Assembly: GCA_047972995.1 (NCBI GenBank)
Contig: JBKEBD010000008.1
Span: 62,001 to 126,000 of the forward strand
Reading direction: 5' to 3'
Length of the DNA stretch: 64,000 bases
From: JBKEDC01 sp047972995
GTDB taxonomy: Bacteria; Bacteroidota; Bacteroidia; Bacteroidales; Prolixibacteraceae
The notes below the pieces were generated by a model that searched no databases, was not told the origin of the DNA, and was given only the letters and a program-made list of their open reading frames with translations. Shown here piece after piece: positions 53,604 through 63,366 of this stretch (positions are counted from its first letter, which is position 1; every line of letters starts with the position of its first letter). The position numbers were made by a program, and so were the translations under genes.

Positions 53604-56324
53604 TTAATTTAGGTTGAATACAGAATTTAAAATTTCATTTAGTCTATTCACGTGGCTGTGCATTAGTCCACCAGCAGGAGTGCCACTTTCAGGGCGCGAT
53701 ACTAACTCTAAGTTTAGTTGTGGCAATTTGCGATTGATAAATGCCCATGCCCCCATGTTTTCGGGTTCATCTTGAGCCCAAACCCAGCGTTTGGCATGGC
53801 TGTATTTAGCACGCACTTCGCGAAGTTGCACTTTGGGAATAGGGTAGAGTTGTTCTAGTCGCACGATTGCCATGTCATGACGACCTTGCTCTTGTTTAGT
53901 TTTAAGTAAATCGTAGTATAGTCGTCCGCTTGTAAGCACCACTTCTTTTATCGTTTCGGGGTTTGCTTCGGCATCGTCGATGATGGGCAAAAAATGAGAA
54001 TCGCTCAGGTCTTCTAGGCTTGATGTTACCATGGGGTGGCGGAGTAAGCTTTTAGGCGTGAAGACAATGAGTGGCACACGAGTGCGGAAAAGCATATGGC
54101 GACGGAGTAAGTGAAAAAGGTTGGCTGGAGTGGTTGGCACTGTTACTTGCAAGTTGTTGTTTGAACACAATGTAAGATAGCGTTCTATTCTTGCCGATGA
54201 GTGCTCGGGTCCTTGTCCTTCGTAGCCATGGGGTAGGAACATGACTAAATTATTCATGATACCCCATTTTTCTTCTGCCGAGGCAATATATTGGTCGAAA
54301 ATTACCTGTGCTGTATTGGCGAAATCGCCAAATTGTGCTTCCCAAATGTTTAGTCCGTTAGGATTGGCTAGGGCATAGCCATACTCAAATCCGAGCACGC
54401 CATATTCTGAAAGTAGCGAATTGTAGGCATGGAAAGGAGCTTGGTGTGTCGATATGTTTTTGAGTGGGAAGTATTTGTCGTCCATATCTTCTACCACAAA
54501 AGCAGCATGACGATGGGCAAATGTTCCTCGCTCGCAATCCTGACCGCTTAGCCGCACAGGATGCCCCTCATCGACCAAGCTAGCATATGCCAAAAGTTCG
54601 CCCATTGCCCAATCGAGCTGATTGTTTTCAAGCATGGCTTTGCGGTCGGCAATAATGCGTTCCACCTTTTTAAAGAAGGTTTTATTTGCGGGCAAAGTGG
54701 TTAAGCGTTCGCCTAGCTGCAAGAGTTTTTCCTTTTTCACGCTTGTGTCAAACTGTTCGTCGAAATCAACAGCTGCTGGGCGCTCGTAAGGCGTATATTC
54801 TTGCAATAGGAAGTTCCGAATTTTCAAGCGCTCAATCTCTTCCGATTTTAGAAATTGAAGTTCGAGTTGTTCGTCGAATTTTCGGATTTCTGCCGTACTT
54901 TCTTCTGCCGAAAGTATGCCCAAAGTAATGAGCTTATCTTTATAGATGTCGCGCGGATTGGGGTGTTGGGCAATGGCATTATATAGTAACGGTTGTGTGA
55001 AACGGGGTTCGTCGCCTTCATTATGTCCGTATTTTCGATAGCATAGGATGTCAATAAATACATCAGAAGAAAATTTCTGACGATATTCCATAGCTAATTC
55101 AATGGTGTAGATTAGGGCTTCTACATCGTCGCCGTTGATGTGGAACACAGGGCAACGAGTAACCTTTGCCACATCGGTGCAATAAGTGCTTGAACGCGCA
55201 TCGAGGTAGTTGGTGGTGAACCCTACTTGGTTATTAACCACGAGGTGAATTGTTCCTCCTGTTTTGTAGCCTTTTAACTGCGACATTTGCACCGTTTCAT
55301 ACACCACACCTTGTGCTGCAATGGCAGCATCGCCGTGAATAACGATAGGAGCTAATTTTGAATGGTCGCCAGCATAATCATGGTCGATTTTTGAGCGTGA
55401 AATACCTTGAATTACACCGCTCACTGTTTCGAGGTGAGAGGGGTTGGGCAGCAAACATAGTTTTATGGCTTTGTTACTGTCGGTTTGTATGGTATTTTCG
55501 AATCCGAGATGGTATTTCACATCGCCCATTGAAATGTCGGCTTCATATTCGGTGCCATAAAACTCTTTGAAGATTTCGGCATAAGGTTTCTGCATGATAT
55601 TGCCCAACACGTTTAATCGTCCGCGGTGAGCCATGGCAATGGTAAATTCATTAATTCCTAAGTTTGCACCGCGTTCGATAATGTGGTTAAGCGCAGGAAT
55701 TAGGTTTTCGGCTCCTTCAAGCGAGAAGCGTTTTTGTCCTACAAATTTCTTGTGAATGAAGGCTTCGAAGCCTACTGCTTGTTTGAGCTGAAAGAATATA
55801 TCTTTACGTTCTTCGTTGGAAAATGTTTGGCTGTTTTTCGAACCTTCCATTTTTTCGCGAAGCCATGTTACGGTTTGGGGCTGACGAATATACATATATT
55901 CTACACCCACCGAGTTACAATAGGTTTCTTCTAAATGCGCAATAATGTCGCGCAATTTCGCTTTGCCAATACCAATGTGTTGACCCGCTTCAAATTCAAC
56001 GTCTAAATCGTTTTCTTCGAGTTCGAAATTGGCAATGTGAAGTGTAGGGGTGTAGGTTCGTCGTGTGCGAACAGGATTGGTTTTGGTGAACAAATGCCCT
56101 CGTTGGCGATAGGCATTTATTAAGTTAATCACCGCAAACTCTTTATTGATGTTTTCGCCGACAACTTGTTTTGTAGAGCAGTTGTAGTTTGCTCTAGCTA
56201 ATTCAAACCCTTGGAAGAAATGACGCCAACTTGTTTCAACGCTTTCTGGATTGTTCAGGTAGTCATGATAAAGCGCCTCAATGGTGGCTAAATCTTGGTT
56301 ACCGATGTATGAATGTTTGTCCAT
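53604..56324 (-). CDS. sucA: 2-oxoglutarate dehydrogenase E1 (thiamine diphosphate dependent)
   Basis: E1 decarboxylates 2-oxoglutarate and passes the succinyl group to E2. The ~906-residue product has the E1 N-terminal lead (YIGNQDLATIEALYHDYL, SWRHFFQGF), the ThDP region (MAHRGRLNVLGNI, then VIHGDAAIAAQGVVYE and VVNNQVGFTT) and the C-terminal FGDFANTAQVIFDQYI, HGYEGQGPEHSSAR motifs. An upstream in-frame ATG (56384) would add 20 residues with no family match and is rejected in favour of ATG 56324. It pairs with odhB. Confidence 0.94.
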   Translation of the reverse strand: MDKHSYIGNQDLATIEALYHDYLNNPESVETSWRHFFQGFELARANYNCSTKQVVGENINKEFAVINLINAYRQRGHLFTKTNPVRTRRTYTPTLHIANFELEENDLDVEFEAGQHIGIGKAKLRDIIAHLEETYCNSVGVEYMYIRQPQTVTWLREKMEGSKNSQTFSNEERKDIFFQLKQAVGFEAFIHKKFVGQKRFSLEGAENLIPALNHIIERGANLGINEFTIAMAHRGRLNVLGNIMQKPYAEIFKEFYGTEYEADISMGDVKYHLGFENTIQTDSNKAIKLCLLPNPSHLETVSGVIQGISRSKIDHDYAGDHSKLAPIVIHGDAAIAAQGVVYETVQMSQLKGYKTGGTIHLVVNNQVGFTTNYLDARSSTYCTDVAKVTRCPVFHINGDDVEALIYTIELAMEYRQKFSSDVFIDILCYRKYGHNEGDEPRFTQPLLYNAIAQHPNPRDIYKDKLITLGILSAEESTAEIRKFDEQLELQFLKSEEIERLKIRNFLLQEYTPYERPAAVDFDEQFDTSVKKEKLLQLGERLTTLPANKTFFKKVERIIADRKAMLENNQLDWAMGELLAYASLVDEGHPVRLSGQDCERGTFAHRHAAFVVEDMDDKYFPLKNISTHQAPFHAYNSLLSEYGVLGFEYGYALANPNGLNIWEAQFGDFANTAQVIFDQYIASAEEKWGIMNNLVMFLPHGYEGQGPEHSSARIERYLTLCSNNNLQVTVPTTPANLFHLLRRHMLFRTRVPLIVFTPKSLLRHPMVTSSLEDLSDSHFLPIIDDAEANPETIKEVVLTSGRLYYDLLKTKQEQGRHDMAIVRLEQLYPIPKVQLREVRAKYSHAKRWVWAQDEPENMGAWAFINRKLPQLNLELVSRPESGTPAGGLMHSHVNRLNEILNSVFNLN

Positions 56325-56470
56325 TTCAGGCAATTGTATTTTTAATAATGCAAGATTACAGCTTTTGCACGTATAAACATTCATTTTGCGTGTTTATTTT
56401 GCATAAAATCTGATTAGAAATCCATTGGTAGAATTAACCTTTCGGCTCGTCATCTTCATTCAGTAACAAC

Positions 56471-56680
56471 TATCAATGTTGAATTGAATTTTTTCACCTT
56501 GCTAACTTACTCGAAGTACTTTCTACCAATATTTTTTCTCTAGATAATTTAGTTGAAGTATTTTCTACTAGTATTTTTCTCTTTGTCAATTAACTTGAAG
56601 TGATTTCTGTTGATGTTTTTTCCTTAGTCAACTTACTTGAAGTACTTTCTACAATCTTTTTTGCTTCAATAAGGCGTTTT
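56471..56680. repeat. Array 2: 42-bp tandem repeat carrying an ACTT-G-AAGT palindrome
   Basis: GAAGT cores start at 56513, 56555, 56597 and 56639, spaced exactly 42, 42 and 42 bp, with a decayed unit before them from 56471. Each unit reads roughly AACTTACTTGAAGTACTTTC, then a variable T-rich tail. It lies in the 500-bp divergent gap between sucA (minus) and recQ (plus). Its sequence is unrelated to array 1 at 6453-6762, but the period is the same. The rest of 56325-56826 holds the recQ -7 element (56799-56806) and nothing else I recognise. Confidence 0.85.
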
Positions 56681-56798
56681 AATATCCAATAAATAGCAGA
56701 AAACGAGCTTTCAACAATTATTTAGGAGGTAAGGTATCTTAAAATGCAATTTCCCAACATTCTGTGTTCTGGTTTCTGAGAGGATACTTTAAAAGGAT

Positions 56799-56806
56799 TA
56801 TCTTTG
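56799..56806 (+). promoter_or_regulatory. TATCTTTG -7 element of recQ
   Basis: A perfect TAnnTTTG box 20 bp before the GTG at 56827, with TTTCTG (56773-56778) about 20 bp upstream as a possible -33 element. Confidence 0.55.
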
Positions 56807-56826
56807 GAAGTTGAAAAAAGGAAAGC

Positions 56827-58737
56827 GTGAGTAAATATACTGAAATACTGCAAAAATACTGGGGATATGCGAGCTTTAGAAGCTTGCAGGAAGAGATTAT
56901 CACTTCGGTGGCATCGGGGAAAGACACGCTCGGATTAATGCCCACTGGAGGAGGTAAGTCTATCACGTTTCAAGTGTTTAGCCTTTCAGAACCGGGCATC
57001 TGTATTGTGGTTACGCCGTTGATTTCGCTCATGAAAGACCAAGTAGAGAGTTTGCAGCGTAAGGGTATTAAAGCATTGGCGATACATTCGGGCATGAATC
57101 GTAAGGAGGTAGCCGAAGCTTTTAATGCGGCAGCTTGGGGCGATTATAAATTCCTTTACTTGTCGCCAGAGCGCTTATCGAGTATGTACTTTCGAGAGCG
57201 TTTATTGCAGTTGCACGTTAATCTGATTACAGTAGATGAGGCGCACTGTATCTCGCAGTGGGGCTATGATTTTCGTCCTTCTTATTTGTCGGTAGCACAG
57301 TTGCGCGAGTTGTTGCCTTATGTGCCTGTATTGGCACTTACTGCCACGGCCACACCAACGGTGGTGAAAGACATTCAACAACAATTACGCTTTAAAGAAT
57401 ACCATGTTTTGCAGAAAAGTTTTGAGCGACAAAACTTGAGTTATGTGGTGCGCAATACCAATGATAAGGTGGCTTATTTGCTGCAATCGATTAAGAAAAT
57501 GACAGGTTCGGGTGTGGTTTACACCCAGAGTCGGGCGAAAACAAAGGAGTTGTCAGATTATCTTCAAACGCATGGCATTTCGGCAAACTATTATCATGCG
57601 GGCTTGTCGACGCCTGAACGAAGTAGGCGACAAGAGGAGTGGATGAGTGGGCGCACGCAGGTTATTGTGGCAACCAATGCCTTTGGTATGGGGATTGATA
57701 AATCGGATGTGCGTTTTGTGATGCACATTGCACCTCCCACATCGTTGGAGGCTTACTTTCAGGAAGCTGGTCGTGCGGGGCGCGATGGCAAACGAGCCTA
57801 TGCTTTGCTCATTGCTTCGAACCGCGATAAGGGAAATTTGAAACGTAAGGTAGAGGAAGAATTTCCGAAGCTTGATTTTGTGAAACAGGTTTATGATTTA
57901 CTAGGCAGCTACTTCCAAATTGCCATTGGCACAGGCGAGGGCATTAATCGCAATTTTGATTTGCAAGACTTCTGCAAGATATTTAAATTTTCGCAGCAAA
58001 TGGTGTTGGCTAGCTTGAAGATTTTGCAGCGCCAAGGGCTTTTGACGTTTGCATTGTCGTCGATGCTTCCGGCTAGCATTCATTTTAAGGTAAACCGCGA
58101 CAGCCTGTATAGTTTCAACACACCCAATAAGAAATTAGAGGATTTCATTCGAGAATTATTGCGCTACGATGGGGGAATGTTTTCCACCTATGTGCCTATT
58201 GATGAAGACCGATTGGCAGAGAAAACTCAATTGAAGCCGAAAGAAGTAGTGCAATATCTGAGCTATTTATCATCGATGAATTTGCTGCATTACATTCCAC
58301 AGCGAAAAACGCCATTTATTACCTACACTTGTCCGCGACTAGAGAAGTCGAAGGTGAAAATAGCAAAGGAAAACTATTTGGATAGAAAGGAAGAGTATGA
58401 GCGTAGGATTTCGGCGTGTTTAGACTATAGTTTCACCAATGGTAAATGTCGCAGCGTGTTGTTGTTGCAATATTTTGGCGAGAAGAATGCAAAACCTTGC
58501 GGACAGTGCGATGTGTGCAAAGAAAAGAAAGGCAGCCCTGCACCAAAGCCCGAAGCTGCACCTGTGTTGTATAAGCAGATTTTAATGCTATTAAAGCAGG
58601 GGGCAAAAGATTATTATGAATTGAAACAACGCTTAAATGTAGATGATAAAATGCTTTCAGAAACCTTGCGCAGCTTGATGGGCAACGCACATATTACTAT
58701 GGATGGAGGACAAAAGTTTCATTATTTGAAAGGTTAA
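56827..58737 (+). CDS. recQ: ATP-dependent DNA helicase RecQ
   Basis: RecQ unwinds DNA 3' to 5' in repair and recombination. The 636-residue product has Walker A (PTGGGKS, residues ~38-44), DEAH (VDEAHCISQWG), SAT-like TATATPTV, motif VI (EAGRAGRDG) and the RQC zinc Cys cluster (CRSVLLLQYF, then KPCGQCDVC, ~residues 541-562). The C-terminal part is a short winged-helix-like domain and not a full HRDC, so this is a mid-length RecQ. The start is GTG at 56827. Confidence 0.95.
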   Translation: MSKYTEILQKYWGYASFRSLQEEIITSVASGKDTLGLMPTGGGKSITFQVFSLSEPGICIVVTPLISLMKDQVESLQRKGIKALAIHSGMNRKEVAEAFNAAAWGDYKFLYLSPERLSSMYFRERLLQLHVNLITVDEAHCISQWGYDFRPSYLSVAQLRELLPYVPVLALTATATPTVVKDIQQQLRFKEYHVLQKSFERQNLSYVVRNTNDKVAYLLQSIKKMTGSGVVYTQSRAKTKELSDYLQTHGISANYYHAGLSTPERSRRQEEWMSGRTQVIVATNAFGMGIDKSDVRFVMHIAPPTSLEAYFQEAGRAGRDGKRAYALLIASNRDKGNLKRKVEEEFPKLDFVKQVYDLLGSYFQIAIGTGEGINRNFDLQDFCKIFKFSQQMVLASLKILQRQGLLTFALSSMLPASIHFKVNRDSLYSFNTPNKKLEDFIRELLRYDGGMFSTYVPIDEDRLAEKTQLKPKEVVQYLSYLSSMNLLHYIPQRKTPFITYTCPRLEKSKVKIAKENYLDRKEEYERRISACLDYSFTNGKCRSVLLLQYFGEKNAKPCGQCDVCKEKKGSPAPKPEAAPVLYKQILMLLKQGAKDYYELKQRLNVDDKMLSETLRSLMGNAHITMDGGQKFHYLKG

Positions 58738-58974
58738 TTGAGGAAATTGAGCTGAAAATTGTATTTTCGCTTCACACTAAAAATAGATAAAGCCGTTGTG
58801 GCATTAGAATTAAGAATACACGAGAAAATGATTATAATCATGAAGAGATAAACCACAAAGTGGGGTGAAAATGTGTTTATGAGCTTTGAAATTCAAAACC
58901 ACAAAAACGTCCTCATTTGTTTACCTTTAATGACATGATAATTGAACATCGAATAACTACAAAATTACAACTAG

Positions 58975-60195
58975 ATGAGAGAACAAGTTTTAGAACGCTT
59001 CTTGCGCTATGTGAAAGAATACACCGAGTCTAATCCTGAGAGTAAAACATTCCCAAGTACCGATCGTCAATTGGTGTTTGCCGATAAATTGGTAGCGGAA
59101 TTGCAAGCTTTAGGCTTTAGCGAAGTAGAAAAAGATGAATATGGCTATGTAATGGCTACTGTGCCTGCTACCTGCGATACTAATTGTCCAACGGTAGGAT
59201 TTATTGCACACATGGACACAAGCCCAGATTATTCGGGGGAGAATGTGAATCCTATTATCAGAAAATATGATGGTGGAGATATTCAATTGAATACCGAATT
59301 GGTGCTCTCTCCGAAGCAGTTTCCCGAGTTGTTGAACTATGTGGGAGAAGAAATCATTACTACTGATGGCAACACCTTGCTAGGTGCCGACGATAAAGCT
59401 GGTATTGCTGAAATCATTACCGCAATGGCGCATTTGTTGGCACATCCTGAAATTGAGCACGGAAAAATTCGGGTGTGCTTTACGCCCGATGAGGAGATTG
59501 GTAAAGGTGCCGATCATTTTGATGTGGAAAAATTTGGAGCCGACTTTGCTTACACGCTCGATGGGGGCATGATTGGCGAATTAGAATATGAAAACTTCAA
59601 CGCTGCTGCCGCTATTGTGAAGATGAAGGGTAGAAGTGTGCACCCCGGAGCTGCTAAAGATAAAATGATTAATGCTATTCAGGTGGCAAAGCAATTTGAT
59701 GATATGTTGCCTGCACAGCAGCGTCCAGAGCATACCACTTGGTATGATGGATTCTTCCATTTAATGAGTTTTGATGGTAAGGTAACCGAAACGAAGTTGA
59801 CTTACATCATTCGCGACCACAACAAAGCACTTTACGAGCAAAAGAAAGCTTTAGTTCAACAAGTGTGCGACTTTATTAATGCCAAATATGGCGAAGTTGT
59901 GGTATCGGTAGAAATTACGGATCAGTATTTCAATATGCGTGAAATGGTAGAGCCTGTGAAATATATTGTAGATATGGTGGAAGAGGCAATGAAAGAAATT
60001 GATATTGTGCCTATTCTTCGTCCCATTCGTGGGGGTACCGATGGGGCTCGCTTGTCGTTTATGGGCTTGCCTTGCCCGAATATTTTTGCTGGAGGATTAA
60101 ATTTTCATGGACCTTATGAATATGTGCCTATACGAGCATTAGAGAAAGCTACTCAATTGGTGGTGAGCGTGGCACAAAAAGTAGCAAAACTTTAG
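58975..60195 (+). CDS. pepT: Peptidase T (tripeptide aminopeptidase)
   Basis: A 406-residue M20 metallopeptidase that removes N-terminal residues from tripeptides. The zinc sites are intact: the first His/Asp in AHMDTSPD (residues ~79-86), LLGADDKAGIAE, the Glu pair in TPDEEIGKGADHF and the late RGGTDGARLSFMGLPCPN, with the final His in LNFHGPYEYV. Its length is full. It is 8 bp upstream of tilS. Confidence 0.96.
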   Translation: MREQVLERFLRYVKEYTESNPESKTFPSTDRQLVFADKLVAELQALGFSEVEKDEYGYVMATVPATCDTNCPTVGFIAHMDTSPDYSGENVNPIIRKYDGGDIQLNTELVLSPKQFPELLNYVGEEIITTDGNTLLGADDKAGIAEIITAMAHLLAHPEIEHGKIRVCFTPDEEIGKGADHFDVEKFGADFAYTLDGGMIGELEYENFNAAAAIVKMKGRSVHPGAAKDKMINAIQVAKQFDDMLPAQQRPEHTTWYDGFFHLMSFDGKVTETKLTYIIRDHNKALYEQKKALVQQVCDFINAKYGEVVVSVEITDQYFNMREMVEPVKYIVDMVEEAMKEIDIVPILRPIRGGTDGARLSFMGLPCPNIFAGGLNFHGPYEYVPIRALEKATQLVVSVAQKVAKL

Positions 60196-60203
60196 AAATA
60201 GTT

Positions 60204-61481
60204 ATGCTGCAAAAACTGAAAACATATTTAGCCGATGAAAGTCTATTCGAACCCTCGGATAGGCTTTTATTGGCTGTGAGTGGTGGTGCCGACTCTATGG
60301 CTATGTTGCATTTGTTTATGCAGCTACCGTATTCGTTTGTTGTGTTGCATTGCAATTTTCACTTGCGAGCAGAAGAGTCGGATAAGGAAGAGCAGTTTTT
60401 GCGTGCTTATTGCCAAGCGCATGGCGTGGAATTGAAAGTGCAGCATTTCAACACGAAAGAATTTGCACAAAAGGAGGGTATTTCTATCGAGATGGCAGCT
60501 CGAGAGCTTCGTTATGCTTGGTTTCGAGCAGAAAGAGAAAGCACCAAAAGTAGATATATTCTTACGGCACATCATCAGGATGATTTGGTGGAAACGATGC
60601 TTATTAATTTGAGCAGGGGCACAGGTATTAAAGGACTTACAGGTATTTCATCGAAGCAGGGGGAGTTGGTTCGTCCGATGCTTTTTGCTTCTCGCGAAAG
60701 CATTTTAGCCTATGCACAAGAGTGTGAATTGCCTTTCTGCCATGATTCGAGCAATGATCAACTGATTTATCATCGCAATGTCATTCGGCATCAAATTATT
60801 CCGTTGTTTGAGGGGTTGAATAGTGCTTTTAGGCAGAATGTCGTGCGCACGGCGGCCCATTTGCAAAGCACTAGCGAAATTTATTTTGCAGAGGTAGATC
60901 GCCTGCAATCGGAAATTATGACTGATAATAGGCTAGATATTACTAGGCTAAAAGAGTGTGCAAATTCATCGACGGTGCTTTATGAGCTTCTTTCGGGCTA
61001 TGGATTTAATGCGGCACAATGCACTGATATTTATCAGTCGCTTGATGGTAACTCGGGAAGGAAATTTCGTTCGAAGTCACATAGATTAATTAAAGACCGT
61101 AGCAGTTTGATACTAGCCGATTTGAACGATGTACCAAAGTTTTTACCTCAGTTGATGGTGCATGAAGAGCCTATTTCGCCCAATTTTGCATTCAGCACCA
61201 AGCTCAATAGCGTGGAGATTGACGCTGATAAGGTTTGCTTGCCGCTGAAGCTGCGCAAGTGGCAGGAAGGCGATAGCTTTCAGCCCTTAGGCATGAAAGG
61301 CACGAAGAAGTTGAGCGACTTTTTTACCGATCAGAAGCTATCGATTTTAGAGAAAGAGGCTCAATGGTTGGTGTGTAGTGGCGATGACATTGTTTGGATT
61401 GTTGGGCGAAGAATTGACGATAGATTCAAGATTACGAAGCAAACCAAACGGGTGTGTTATTTGAGTTTATCGGTGCGGTAA
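60204..61481 (+). CDS. tilS: tRNA(Ile)-lysidine synthase
   Basis: TilS adds lysine to C34 of tRNA-Ile(CAU) so that it reads AUA. The 425-residue product has the PP-loop ATP motif SGGADSMAM (residues ~26-34), followed by NFHLRAEESDKEE and the TAHHQDDLVETMLINLSRGTGIKGL motif (quoted in part), plus the C-terminal domain with KWQEGDSFQPLGMKGTKKLSDFF. It converges on hemH with a 45-bp gap without a clear terminator. Confidence 0.95.
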   Translation: MLQKLKTYLADESLFEPSDRLLLAVSGGADSMAMLHLFMQLPYSFVVLHCNFHLRAEESDKEEQFLRAYCQAHGVELKVQHFNTKEFAQKEGISIEMAARELRYAWFRAERESTKSRYILTAHHQDDLVETMLINLSRGTGIKGLTGISSKQGELVRPMLFASRESILAYAQECELPFCHDSSNDQLIYHRNVIRHQIIPLFEGLNSAFRQNVVRTAAHLQSTSEIYFAEVDRLQSEIMTDNRLDITRLKECANSSTVLYELLSGYGFNAAQCTDIYQSLDGNSGRKFRSKSHRLIKDRSSLILADLNDVPKFLPQLMVHEEPISPNFAFSTKLNSVEIDADKVCLPLKLRKWQEGDSFQPLGMKGTKKLSDFFTDQKLSILEKEAQWLVCSGDDIVWIVGRRIDDRFKITKQTKRVCYLSLSVR

Positions 61482-61526
61482 ATTCGGCTGTGTCTTGGCA
61501 TTCATTTGTGTTTGTCGATTTGTGAA

Positions 61527-62558
61527 TTACTCTGCTGAGGTTTCAACTCTTGGACTGACTTCTCTAATCATTTCGCTTAGAGTTTTTGCCCATGCGGCAT
61601 TCGAATTTAAGCTTTCTACCCATGTGAAACTTTCGCCCCCATGAGCTAGAAATAACTGACGGTATTGCTCGCCAATTTCTATGGTAGTTTCTAGGCAATC
61701 GGTCACAAATGATGGCGCACAAACTACAATGTTTTTCTTTCCACTTTGTGCTAGCTGCACCAAGGTTTCTGAGGTGTAGGGCTCAATCCATGGGTCTTTG
61801 CCTAGTCGGCTTTGGAAGCAAGTAGTGTATTGTGTCTCGCTCAATTGAAGTTGATTGCCTAGTAGTTTTGAATGATGAAAACAAGCCGATTGATAGTTGT
61901 AGTTGATGCGATTGTCGCTTTCATTGCCCAATCCGCACCGTGTGCTTTGTGCTATGTGGCGCTGTGGAATGCCGTGGTAGCTAAACACCAAATGAGCCTG
62001 TGGCTGCTGGTTTAGGGTAGATTGAATGTGTTGGGCAAGACAGTGTGTGAATAGCGGATTGTTGTAGAATGAGCTCACAAAGTGCATTTGTGGAATAATG
62101 TGCCAGCCTGAAATGATGCGCATGACTTCTTGGTGCATCGAGCCAACGGTGGCGGAGGCATACTGAGGAAATAAAGGGAAAACTATGATTTCATCGACCT
62201 GCTTGGCTCGGAGTTTATGTAGGGCGCTTTCAATTGAAGGCTTCTGGTAGCGCATGGCAAGTTCTACGGCGTAATCTTCGCCTAATTCGGCTTGAATGGC
62301 TTGGGCTAGCTTCTGGCTGTGTACCAAGAGGGGAGAACCTTCGTTGGTAAAGAGCTTTCGATATTCTTTTAGTACTTTGGGCGTTCGAAATGGCACGATA
62401 ATTAGATTAACGAGCAGCCATCGTTTCCCAAATGGGATGTCGATAACACGCTCGTCCATTAAGAACTGATGTAAATAATTTGATAAAACTCGTTTATTGC
62501 AAGAATCTATTGTACCTAGATTGATAATTACTATTCCTTTTTTCATTATTTTTGGCAT
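61527..62558 (-). CDS. hemH: Ferrochelatase
   Basis: HemH inserts Fe2+ into protoporphyrin IX, the last step of haem synthesis. The 343-residue product has the N-terminal IVIINLGTIDS, FPLFPQYASATVGS and the catalytic His in FSYHGIPQRH (residues ~190-200), followed by TCFQSRLGKDPWIEPYT with the Glu of the active site. A second in-frame ATG at 62546 (MKKGIVIINLG) matches the family start well and may be the real one. It is away from the hemACDBLE cluster. A TAGCTTTG -7 box is at 62596-62603 on the minus strand. Confidence 0.95.
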   Translation of the reverse strand: MPKIMKKGIVIINLGTIDSCNKRVLSNYLHQFLMDERVIDIPFGKRWLLVNLIIVPFRTPKVLKEYRKLFTNEGSPLLVHSQKLAQAIQAELGEDYAVELAMRYQKPSIESALHKLRAKQVDEIIVFPLFPQYASATVGSMHQEVMRIISGWHIIPQMHFVSSFYNNPLFTHCLAQHIQSTLNQQPQAHLVFSYHGIPQRHIAQSTRCGLGNESDNRINYNYQSACFHHSKLLGNQLQLSETQYTTCFQSRLGKDPWIEPYTSETLVQLAQSGKKNIVVCAPSFVTDCLETTIEIGEQYRQLFLAHGGESFTWVESLNSNAAWAKTLSEMIREVSPRVETSAE

Positions 62559-62595
62559 TTGCTTAAATTGTGCGATAAAGTTCGCAATTTTTTGG

Positions 62596-62603
62596 CAAAG
62601 CTA
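62596..62603 (-). promoter_or_regulatory. TAGCTTTG -7 element of hemH
   Basis: TAnnTTTG on the minus strand, 38 bp upstream of ATG 62558. A plus-strand TATTTTTG at 62547-62554 may serve the next gene, so the divergent promoters are close together. Confidence 0.45.
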
Positions 62604-62630
62604 ACACGAGAAGATAAAAAACGTTTAAAT

Positions 62631-63362
62631 ATGAAACACTTATTAAGAAAAGCTACGTTTGCTTTGCTCCTTTCGGGAAGCTTATTTGTGGCATCGGCAC
62701 AAGAAAAATACACTCAAGTGTATATTCCAACTTCATTTCCTGGCGTTAGAGATGGAATTAATCCTTATCAGATTAGTACGGCTATTCAGAAAGAGTTTAT
62801 AGATAAAGGTATTGCAACGACCTTTAATAAGAGTACTGATTCTGAAACTTTCTGCCAAGAACTGCAGGTGGCTGTAGAGAAGGTAAATAATTTACTTCGC
62901 ACGAAGTTGAATATTAAGCTTGTGGATTGCATGGGCAATGTGGTGTGGGAGAATGAAGGCACGGGAATGTCGAAAGATTTTGTGGCGGGTTATGCCGAAG
63001 CGGTAGCCGATGCCATGAAAGATTTAACGGAATTGCCCGCAGTACAAGGGAGTACGGTGCAGCCGGTGCGCACTTTACCTGCTATTGCAAGTAGAAATAA
63101 AACGATTTATTACAGCGAGAAGTATATCTTGGAGTTGAAAGATAATGAGCTGATTGTTTTAAATTCGGAGAAATTGGGTTATGCCTCAAAGCAAGTAATT
63201 GGTAAGCTTGAACTTTCAGATTTAGAGGGCTTGTATGAGGTAAATTTTACAATGCCTGATGGCGAGGTGTGGTCGGGAATGGCTATGCTTAAAAATGATG
63301 AATTGAGTTTGTCGATTGCCAAAGATGGTGAAAAACAAAAGATCGTGTTGCACAAACAATAA
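62631..63362 (+). CDS. Uncharacterised exported protein
   Basis: A 243-residue protein from ATG 62631 with a clear signal peptide ending at VASAQ (residue ~24). An in-frame TTG at 62559 would add 24 residues without changing the signal peptide, so I do not use it. The mature chain has Cys in FCQELQVAV and LVDCMGNVVWENEG, and a lipocalin-like C-terminal half (YEVNFTMPDGEVWSGMAML). I do not recognise the family. It is followed after 4 bp by the partial barrel gene. Confidence 0.75.
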   Translation: MKHLLRKATFALLLSGSLFVASAQEKYTQVYIPTSFPGVRDGINPYQISTAIQKEFIDKGIATTFNKSTDSETFCQELQVAVEKVNNLLRTKLNIKLVDCMGNVVWENEGTGMSKDFVAGYAEAVADAMKDLTELPAVQGSTVQPVRTLPAIASRNKTIYYSEKYILELKDNELIVLNSEKLGYASKQVIGKLELSDLEGLYEVNFTMPDGEVWSGMAMLKNDELSLSIAKDGEKQKIVLHKQ

Positions 63363-63366
63363 AACT

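Noticed and set aside
56324..56384. Start of sucA at the upstream ATG (56384)
   Set aside because: The extra 20 residues (MNVYTCKSCN...) lack family similarity; the next Met gives the usual E1 N-terminus.
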